This document shows positions 7,611 through 14,700 of a stretch of 64,000 bases of DNA, piece by piece. The notes below the pieces were generated by a model. The model did no database searches. It saw nothing but the letters and a program-made list of their open reading frames with translations, and was not told the DNA's origin. Numbering within the stretch: position 1 is the first letter of the stretch; each line of letters opens with the position of its first letter. The stretch spans positions 7,130,001 through 7,194,000 of the forward strand of contig NZ_CP108464.1 in assembly GCF_036226405.1 (NCBI RefSeq), read 5' to 3'. This DNA is from Streptomyces sp. NBC_01260 (GTDB lineage: Bacteria; Actinomycetota; Actinomycetes; Streptomycetales; Streptomycetaceae). The position numbers and the translations under genes are program-made.

Positions 7611-7691
7611 CCCGGGCGATTAGCTCAGTGGGAGAGCGCTTCGTTCACACCGAAGAGGTCACTGGTTCGAACCCAGTATCGCCCACCCCGG
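7611..7691 (+). repeat. 81-bp direct repeat, copy 1 (contains tRNA-Val)
   Basis: Bases 7611-7691 are identical to 27739-27819: CCC, the whole tRNA-Val(CAC) gene, and CCCCGG. The flanks differ beyond that. The copies are 20,128 bp apart in the same orientation, so RecA-mediated recombination could delete everything between them. Confidence 0.9.
7614..7685 (+). tRNA. tRNA-Val (anticodon CAC), copy 1
   Basis: The acceptor stem GGGCGAT/ATCGCCC closes the cloverleaf. The anticodon stem is CTTCG/CGAAG with loop TTCACAC, giving anticodon CAC for the valine codon GUG. The T arm is CTGG-TTCGAAC-CCAG. The discriminator is A and the 3' CCA is not encoded. A strong terminator follows 7 bases later. An identical gene lies at 27742-27813. 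Confidence 0.97.
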
Positions 7692-7692
7692 A

Positions 7693-7732
7693 CCGACGGC
7701 CCGGAAGCTTCTTGAAGCTTCCGGGCCGTCGG
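7693..7732 (+). terminator. Strong terminator after tRNA-Val copy 1
   Basis: CCGACGGCCCGGAAGCTT (7693-7710) pairs perfectly over 18 bp with AAGCTTCCGGGCCGTCGG (7715-7732) around a CTTG loop. Confidence 0.85.
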
Positions 7733-7969
7733 CGTTCCCGCGTGCGCCGTTCAAGCGCTTCGACTGATTTTCGTTCCAACTGTTGACGCCGTCGATGACG
7801 CTCCTTGCTTTGATCCAGCAAGCGCTTTCTGAAACGCTTCAATCAAGGCGGTAAATGCCTGCTCGGAGAGCGGCGGCTGTCCCGCATGAAGTTGGCGACG
7901 TCCTGAATGCCAGCGGGACCGCCTCGCGGTCGGTCCGGTCGGGCATCGGGCGCGCGAACAGCCAAATCG
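7733..7969. other. Scarred intergenic stretch with no intact gene
   Basis: GC is lower than in the neighbours, and no complete gene is visible. On the minus strand a short protein-like tail (LSEQAFTALIEAFQKALAGSK, 7780-7866) ends in an open frame of normal composition. It may be the 3' remnant of a lost gene. I cannot name the family. Confidence 0.4.
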
Positions 7970-8333
7970 GTGGCCACTCCTCGCCAGTCCCGCGCCGACC
8001 GCCGCCGGTCCACCGAGGCGTGCATCCTCGCCAGTGCCCGTGAGCTGTTCGCCGGGATAAGGATTCGAGCGCACCACCATTCGCGCCGTGGCGGCCGTGG
8101 CGGGCGTCGACCCGGCTCTGGTCATGCAGTACCTCGGCTCGAAGCGCGGCCTGTTCACCCAAGCCGTGCAAGCAACCCCCGTATCGTCGGGCACCGTTGA
8201 CGCCGACGTGCTCGTCGATCAGCTGCTGGCCAGATATCAGCTCCGCAGCGCCGGCGGAATAATCTGCGCCGTGTTGTCGGATTCCGCGAAGGCCGTTCGT
8301 CGTCCTCATGAAGCGTCCGGAAGGAGAACGGTC
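7970..8333 (+). pseudogene. TetR-family regulator, frameshifted and truncated
   Basis: The first half of a TetR DNA-binding domain is read from GTG 7970 (STEACILASARELFA). It breaks at about 8055-8061 (TAA in the new frame) and continues in another frame as ERTTIRAVAAVAGVDPALVM and YLGSKRGLFTQAV, the rest of the helix-turn-helix. Only about 40 unalignable residues follow before the YCII gene, so the ligand-binding domain is missing. No functional product is expected. It probably once regulated the YCII-sigma pair or the acetyltransferase downstream. Confidence 0.8.
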
Positions 8334-9035
8334 ATGAAGTACGTGTTGTTCATCGCCACGGACCCCGCAGGGGAGCCGACCGACGAGAACCCGCAGGCAT
8401 GGGTCGAGAAATGGAACGACCGAGGCGTCCGTGTGGAGGGAATGCCGCTCAAGCCGGCCGGCGAGACCAGGACGGTCCGAGTGCGCGGGGACCGGGTTCT
8501 GGTCACCGACGGCCCCTTCGCCGAGACGGCCGAGTGGATCGCCGGGTACGACCTCGTGGAGGCCGCCGACCTCGACGAGGCGATCGAGGTCGCCGCCTCG
8601 CACCCGATGGCAACCGCCGGACGCATCGAGGTCCGGCCGGTCGAACCGCTCGATCTCGGGCCCGGCACCGGAAACGTCCCGCACGAGGGCGACGCGCCCG
8701 CCTCCCGCTTCCTCGCGATCCTGCGGACGGACCCGGGCGCGCCGGCCTTCACCCCCGATCCCGCCGTGGTGGCCGAGTGGGTTCGCGACGGCCTCGCCTC
8801 CGGCCGCTACCTCGGCGGTGAGCACCTGCGTCCCGTCCGGGACGCCACCCTCGTACGCCGCCGCGAAGGGGAGTTGCTGATCACCGACGGCGCGTACACG
8901 GATGTGCCGGAACGGGTGTCCGGGATCGTGTTCGTGGACGGCGAATGGGAGGAGGCGATCGGCTACCTCGCCCGCTGTCCCATGGCGCGGTCCGGAAGCG
9001 TCGAACTGCGCGAGTTCTGGACGGACTTCTCGTGA
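8334..9035 (+). CDS. YCII-related (DGPF) protein, two domains
   Basis: A 233-residue protein made of two YCII-like ferredoxin folds. The first carries VTDGPFAETAEWIAGYDLVE (about 58-77), the second the degenerate ITDGAYTDVPERVSG. AAGGAG (8321-8326) precedes ATG 8334. Its stop overlaps the GTG of a sigma factor gene (GTGA, 9032-9035). DGPF proteins are the hallmark partners of ECF42 sigma factors, so the pair forms the classic module; their biochemical role is unknown. The typical protein has one domain of about 120 residues, so this is a duplicated form. Confidence 0.9.
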   Translation: MKYVLFIATDPAGEPTDENPQAWVEKWNDRGVRVEGMPLKPAGETRTVRVRGDRVLVTDGPFAETAEWIAGYDLVEAADLDEAIEVAASHPMATAGRIEVRPVEPLDLGPGTGNVPHEGDAPASRFLAILRTDPGAPAFTPDPAVVAEWVRDGLASGRYLGGEHLRPVRDATLVRRREGELLITDGAYTDVPERVSGIVFVDGEWEEAIGYLARCPMARSGSVELREFWTDFS

Positions 9036-10075
9036 GCACCGGGCCGGCAGAGGCGCGGGCAGCGCTGGCGGAGGCCTACCGGGGCGAGTGGGGCGCCGTG
9101 TTCGGCACGATCGTGCGCCTGACCGGCGACTGGGAACTGGCCGAGGACTGCGCACAGGAGGCGTTCGCCCGCGCCCTGCCGGCCTGGGAGCGGGAAGGGG
9201 TGCCGCAGAAGCCGGGGGCATGGCTGGTGACCGCCGCGCGGCACCGCGCCTTCGACACGCTGCGTCGCGGGACGGCCGAGCGCAGCAAGATGGCCGAAGT
9301 CGCCGCGCTCAAGGCGGCAGGCATCCCGTACCGAGTGCCACCGCCCGGCGCACGCGCCGAACGGCTGGACGGCGTACTCGCCGTCATCTACCTCATGTTC
9401 ACCGAGGGGTACGCACCGAGTGACGGCAACACACAGCGCGACAGCCTCGCGGAGGAGGCCGTCCGGCTGGCCCGGCTCGTCGCCGCCGAGGCACCGGACG
9501 AGCCGGAGGCGCGGGGGCTGCTCGCACTGCTGCTGCTCCAGCATTCGAGGCGCGCCGCCCGGCTCGACGCCGACGGCGGGCTGGTCACGCTGGACCGGCA
9601 GGACCGCACGCGGTGGGACCACGCACTCATCGCAGAGGGCGCGGCCCTCGCGCGCGAGGCCGTCGAGGCGGGCGGCTCCTACGCCCTCCAGGCGGCCATC
9701 GCCGCGCAGCACGCCCTCGCTCCGACCGCGGCCGCGACCGACTGGGCGGCGATCGTGATGTGGTACGACCGTCTCCTCGCCCTGCGTGCGAACCCGGTGG
9801 TCGAGCTCAACCGTGCTGTCGCGGTCGGGATGCACGAGGGCCCTCAGGCACAGTTGGACGCCGTGGACGCTCTCGGCACGTCCAGGAAGCTGGCCGGGAA
9901 CCACGCCGTGCCCGCGGTCCGCGCAGACGGGCTGCGCCGACTCGGCCGCGCGCGCGAGGCGGCCGAGGCATACCGGACGGCGGAGGCGACCGCCCCGAAC
10001 AGGGCGATCGCCCGGGAGTACGCCAAGCAGGCCGCGGAACTGGATCAGATGAATGAAGGGAGCGTCCCGCTGTGA
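9032..10075 (+). CDS. ECF42-type sigma factor lacking the sigma-4 domain
   Basis: A 347-residue protein. Residues about 5-85 are a sigma-2 region (WELAEDCAQEAFARALPAW, ARHRAFDTLRRG). Near residue 90 the sequence jumps from ERSKMAEV directly to ALKAAGIPYRVPPPGARAER, which in ECF42 proteins follows the sigma-4 helix-turn-helix. About 100 residues, including the CCHPAL-type segment and the -35-binding domain, are absent without loss of frame. The long C-terminal TPR-like extension (about 105-345; FTEGYAPSDG, ANPVVELNRAVAVG) is complete. Coupled by GTGA overlaps to the YCII gene upstream and an acetyltransferase pseudogene downstream. It may be inactive at promoters or act as an anti-sigma-like decoy. 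Confidence 0.85.
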   Translation: MSTGPAEARAALAEAYRGEWGAVFGTIVRLTGDWELAEDCAQEAFARALPAWEREGVPQKPGAWLVTAARHRAFDTLRRGTAERSKMAEVAALKAAGIPYRVPPPGARAERLDGVLAVIYLMFTEGYAPSDGNTQRDSLAEEAVRLARLVAAEAPDEPEARGLLALLLLQHSRRAARLDADGGLVTLDRQDRTRWDHALIAEGAALAREAVEAGGSYALQAAIAAQHALAPTAAATDWAAIVMWYDRLLALRANPVVELNRAVAVGMHEGPQAQLDAVDALGTSRKLAGNHAVPAVRADGLRRLGRAREAAEAYRTAEATAPNRAIAREYAKQAAELDQMNEGSVPL

Positions 10076-10676
10076 CGCCTGCGCAAGAGGACGAAGTGCT
10101 CGCCCGGATCGCCGAAGGGCTCGTCTACACCGAGTCGGAAGCCGCTTCTCAGAACTCTGAGCGCCGGACGGAGCAGATCTTCGACTACAACCACACACAC
10201 CCCCGCGCGAGGAGGGCAGACGCCGGTCGTTGCTCGTCGACATTCTCGGCTCGGTCGGGGAACGTACGGTGCTGCTGCCGCCGTTCCACGCCGCGTTCGG
10301 CAGCAACGTCCACATCGGAGACGACTTCTTCGGGAACGTGAATCTGACGTTCGTCGACGACGTGGACATCCGCATGGGCCACGGCGTCATGATCGCGCCC
10401 AGCGTGACGCCGACCACGACGGGACACCCGGTGCATCCCGCACGCCGGGCCGACTTCGCGCGGTTCTCCGAACCGATCGTCATCGAGGACAAGGTGTGGA
10501 TCGGCAGCAACGTGGTGGTCCTGCCGGGTGTGCGCATCGGATACGGGTCGGTCATCGGCGCCGGCAGCGTCGTCAGCCGCGACATCCCCTCGATGACGGT
10601 CGCTCTCGGGACACCCTGCCGGGTGGTCCGCGAGATCACGGACGAGGACCTCACCACCCGCCTCGCCGGCCGGTAG
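10072..10676 (+). pseudogene. Maltose/galactoside O-acetyltransferase family gene with a 2-bp frameshift
   Basis: GTG 10072 overlaps the sigma-factor stop. The first 45 residues (EDEVLARIAEGLVYTESEA) are the Mac N-terminal domain of maltose/galactoside acetyltransferases. The frame then breaks in CCCCGCGCGAGGAG (10201-10214). Removing one GC unit restores HTHPREEGRRRSLLVDILGS, after which the left-handed beta-helix continues to TAG 10676 (NVHIGDDFFGN, GHPVHPARRA, VWIGSNVVVLPGVRIGYGSV). The downstream part is intact from a possible TTG at 10230 but lacks the N-terminal domain. The lesion looks like dinucleotide slippage, or a base-call error in a GC run. Confidence 0.8.
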
Positions 10677-10864
10677 CGCGAAACCCCGCGTCCGGCCAAG
10701 GCCCTTGGCCGCCACGGACCCGGCTGATCAGGCGCAGGGGCCGAGCTCGTTGTCACAGGGGGCGCTTAGAGTCTCTCCCACTCGTCACGGTGCGTTGCCC
10801 CTGACGGGTTTCATCAGCGTGCCGCCGGTTCGGCGGCCGTCCGGGCCAATGGGGAGAACAGTGC

Positions 10865-11725
10865 ATGGGGTGGGTTCCGGCGGGCGACTACGAAGTCGCC
10901 CTGGAGGCGGGCACGGTGGTCTGCCGCAATGGAAAGGGCCGGCGGCTGAAGTCCGTCCCGGCCAGATTGAAGGACGACCCGGCGGTCGTCGGACTCCGGC
11001 AGTTGACCGAGTGGCTGGAGCAGCACGCACACCAGTGCCTGACCGAGCTCGAGCAGTGGATGGTGCGTTCGCTGCCCGTCCCCACTGCCGTGCTCGCCCG
11101 GGTCTGGCCCGACCCTGCGTGGCAGACGGCCCTGCGGGACGTGGTGGTCACCGGCGTGGACGGTGGAGTCGCCGGGTTCCTGCGTGATGTCGACCCCCAC
11201 CGCGGCCTCGGCCTCGTCGACCTGGACGGCGACACGGTCCGCATCACCCCGGACGTCGTCAGCGTGCCCCACCCCGTCCTCCTCGACGATCTCGACGAGC
11301 TGCGGGAGTTCGCGGTCGAACTGGGGGTGCGCCAGAACGTGGACCAGTTGTTCCGCGAGGTGTGGCGCCGCCCGCCCGGCCTCGCCCCGGACACCACGTC
11401 CGTGGACACCTACGCCGGCGGCGTGTTCAAGGAACTGCGCTTCCTGCACGGCCGCGTCACCCAACTCGGTTACCGGTCGCGCGGCGGATACGCGGTCTGC
11501 CCGGTCGTCGAGGACGGCGCCACCACCGAGGCGCGCATCTGGATCGGTGAGCACGACGGATACGACGAGTACGGCACCGAGACGGGCCCCCTGGGCTGGA
11601 CCGACCCCGCGGGGCGCGCGCTGACGGCCGCCGAGGTCGGCCCCGTCGCGTGGTCCGAGGGCATGCGCATGGCGGCGGCGCTCTACGCCGGCCGCGACGT
11701 GGCGGACGAGGAGCGGGCGGCATGA
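10865..11725 (+). CDS. DUF4132 (MolR/YehI)-like protein, first gene of the MoxR-VWA-SWIM operon
   Basis: A 286-residue protein. The middle (about 135-225) has the pattern I associate with DUF4132: LREFAVELGVRQNVDQLFREVWRR in overlapping pieces, then GGVFKELRFLHGRVTQLGYRS. Family members are usually longer, so this is a stand-alone domain version. No enzyme motif is visible. GGGGAG at 10851-10856 sets the ATG at 10865, and a tight 7-bp hairpin (10821-10837) lies in the leader. Its stop overlaps the next start as ATGA, so translation is coupled. In E. coli a DUF4132 protein (YehI) sits beside the AAA+/VWA/SWIM genes, which supports a shared process. Confidence 0.72.
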   Translation: MGWVPAGDYEVALEAGTVVCRNGKGRRLKSVPARLKDDPAVVGLRQLTEWLEQHAHQCLTELEQWMVRSLPVPTAVLARVWPDPAWQTALRDVVVTGVDGGVAGFLRDVDPHRGLGLVDLDGDTVRITPDVVSVPHPVLLDDLDELREFAVELGVRQNVDQLFREVWRRPPGLAPDTTSVDTYAGGVFKELRFLHGRVTQLGYRSRGGYAVCPVVEDGATTEARIWIGEHDGYDEYGTETGPLGWTDPAGRALTAAEVGPVAWSEGMRMAAALYAGRDVADEERAA

Positions 11726-14700
11726 GCACCACGACGACGGACACCCACACGAACACGACGGCAGCGGGCACGGCATCCCTCCCCGCCCGGGCCCGCAGCG
11801 GGAGTACCTCCACCCCCGTGGCCGAGGCCCGCGCGGCGGCCCTGCTGGACGCGGGCGCGATCCTCCCGGCCGGCACCACAGAGCGGGACGACGCCGACGC
11901 GCTGACCGCCCGCACCTACACGCATACCGCCCTCGGCGACCGCCCCGTGGTCCGGCTCGTGCCCGGCACCCTCGGTGAAGCCGAGGACCTGGCCCTGGAG
12001 TTCCTCGGGCTGGCCCGGTCCGCAGAGGCCCCCGTCGTGGGCCAGGTGCGCCGCGAGGCGCTGGGCTTCCCCGCCTGGGCGCTGGTCAACGACCCGGCCA
12101 ACGGGCACCATGCCCTGGCCCTGGTCAAGGACATCGAGCGGTTGGGCCGGCAGGCCAGGACCCGCGCCGGAGCGGCCAAGGAGGGCTTCGACGCACTCGG
12201 CAGCCGGCTCGGCCGGGCCGTACCCCACTTCCTCCCCACCTACTACGAGCAGGTTGCGCGCCTCTTCCTCCAGGCCGAGAACACCACCTACGCCGCCTCC
12301 TTCTTCGGCAAGGCCCGCGAGGCCGAGCGGGTGCACGGGCTGGTCGTGGACGAGGACCGGCAGCGGGCCGTCTTCCTGGAGTTCGCCTTCGCCGGCGCGC
12401 TGACCGTCAAGGCACTGCGGCAGTACGTGCGGGACCTGGTGGCCCGGCTCGCACCTGCGGACGCCTGGGCGCAGTTCCGCCGTCTGCTGGTCGAGCGCTG
12501 CGCGGCCGGCATGCCCCCGTACGCGGCGCTGCCGCAGGACGTGCGCGCGCTGGTCAAGGCCGCCGGGCTGGACCGGGAGGCCGCCGAACGCGATCTGGTG
12601 GCCGATCTGATCGGCTCCCCGGGAGTCGTCCGCGCCCCCGCCTCGTTCTGGGCTGCCTACCGCTCCGCGATCGTCGCCCTCACCCGACGGGATGAGTCCG
12701 TGCGGGCCCGGCTCCTCGGCTTCTTCCCGGAGTCCTTCAGCGAGAGCGGCCGGGAGAAGGCCGGCGAATCCGACTGGCTCGCGTTGCTGGCCGAGTCCGG
12801 CGCCGAGGACCTGCTGACCGGCCTCCCGGACACGGCAGGGAACGCTCCCTCCGTCTCCCCGGCGGACTGGCTCGCCCGCTGGGAGGCACACCGCCGGCGC
12901 AACCGGGCCTCCGCAGGCCGCAGCCCCCAGACCCTCGACCTGGCCGTCCGGATGGCGGATCGGCTGCGCGCCGACGGGCGCCCCGTCGAGCTGTTCCAGG
13001 GCCGTTGGCAGCGCAACGCCGACCTGGACCTCCTTGACCTCTGCCTGGCCTCCGGCATCCCCGTCGCCGAACCGGACGAGCAGGACACGGGCACCGTGCA
13101 GGGCCCCGCCCTCCCGCTCGGCTCCTGGCTCACCGACACCGCGCTCGGCGCTCGGGACCTCACCGCTGTCTCCGAACAGCCGGCTTTCCGCGTCCTTCTG
13201 CGCCGGACCGTCGGCGCCCTCGGCGACGGGCACGGTCAACGGCTGAGCGACGCCGGCCTGGCGAAGCTGGCGGCGCACCCCGTGCTCTCCGGCATCCTGC
13301 GGGAGTGGCTGACCGCCTGTGCCGAGGAGTACACGGCCGCGCGAGGGCTCCCCGGGCTGCAAGCCGCCCTCAACAGGCTCTCGTTGTTCCGCACCGTGGT
13401 CGCGGACGTCGCCCCGGAGGCCGTGCGGCTCCTCAAGGGCCACGATGTCGTGCCGCTGCTCGCCGCCACCCTGCGCACCGGCGTCCTCGACGAACTGGGC
13501 TGGCCCGCGCTCGACACGACCTATGCCGAACTGGCCGCCGAGTCCGCCGCCGTGCACCAGCGGCGCCGCCGGTCGGAGAGCGTTGGTGTCACCGGCGCCT
13601 GGCCCGCGCTGATCCTGAACACGCTCGAACGGGCCGTCGTCGTCGGCCCGGAAGGCGTTCTGCTGCGGCACACCCTGCGGCTGCCCGCCACCGTCGACCA
13701 CTGGCGGTCGCTCGCCTTCCGTTACGTCGACGGCGAGTTGCTGGTTATCTGGTGGGAGGACGGCAAGCAGCGCGGCTACTGGTCGCACCGCCCCGCCGAG
13801 CTGTTCACCGTCGGCGGCGAGCAGATACCCCGCTGGGGTGGCTCCGGCCCCTCGGACGAGGTCTGCCTGCCGCTGTCCGGCGGCGGCCGCGCCACCGGCG
13901 GCAAGGCTCTGCACGCGGGCGACACCTCCCTCCCGCCCCAGCGCGCCGTCATCTCCGACGGCACCGGTCACTGGCGGGAAGGTCATCAGGGCACGCAGCG
14001 GGTGTGGCTGGAATACGACCCGGCCGCCGGCACGCACGGCCGCGCGTCCCTGCCCGCCTTCCTCCGCTCCGGGGTGCGGGACGGCACCCGGCTGCTCACC
14101 GAGCACTGCCAGGTGCTGCCCCTCCAACCAGGTCTGGAGAACACCCCGTTCGGCACGGACGGCACGGTCCTCGGCCGCTGGGTCCGCAGCACGGCCACCG
14201 AGCCCGGCACGGCCGCGCCCGCCGACGGGCACCGGATCGTCGCAGGCACCCCCGACGGCCACACGGTCACCCTGCCGCACCCGCTGCCCGGCGGCGGGTT
14301 CCCGGTGCCGCTCGGCGCACTCACCCTGCCCGGCGGGTCACGGCCTCTCGTGGCCCTGTACCACCGCTCCGTCGCGGCGCACCCGGCGGACACGGACGGC
14401 GTCGGTGGCAGCCTGTGGTCCGTCACCACCGACTCCTCCGGTGGGAACGACGCGGCTGGCACCCCTTACGTGCCTCCCGTCGCCTACTGGCACGCGCTGC
14501 GCCCGAGGGACGAGCGGGGCTCCGCCGCCCTGCGAAGCCTGACGGACTCCCGGGCGGGGGAGCTGTTCAAGGAGGTCGCCGCCGCGGTCGCCCGGCACCT
14601 GGAGGCGTTCCGGGCCGTCAAGGAGTACGCCGGGCCCTCGTCGCGGGAGCTGAGCGAGGAGGCCGTCGCCAGGGTGCTGCCCGAGGTGTCCGACGCACGG

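Noticed and set aside
10230-10676. Shorter functional acetyltransferase from TTG 10230
   Set aside because: The frame continues upstream into recognisable family sequence in the same frame, so TTG is an internal codon of a frameshifted gene, and no ribosome site precedes it.
11683-14280. 865-codon open frame on the minus strand inside the giant gene
   Set aside because: It is an antisense shadow of high-GC coding DNA: Gly/Gln/Val-rich, no ribosome site, no family motif. The plus-strand gene has the proper codon bias and overlaps.
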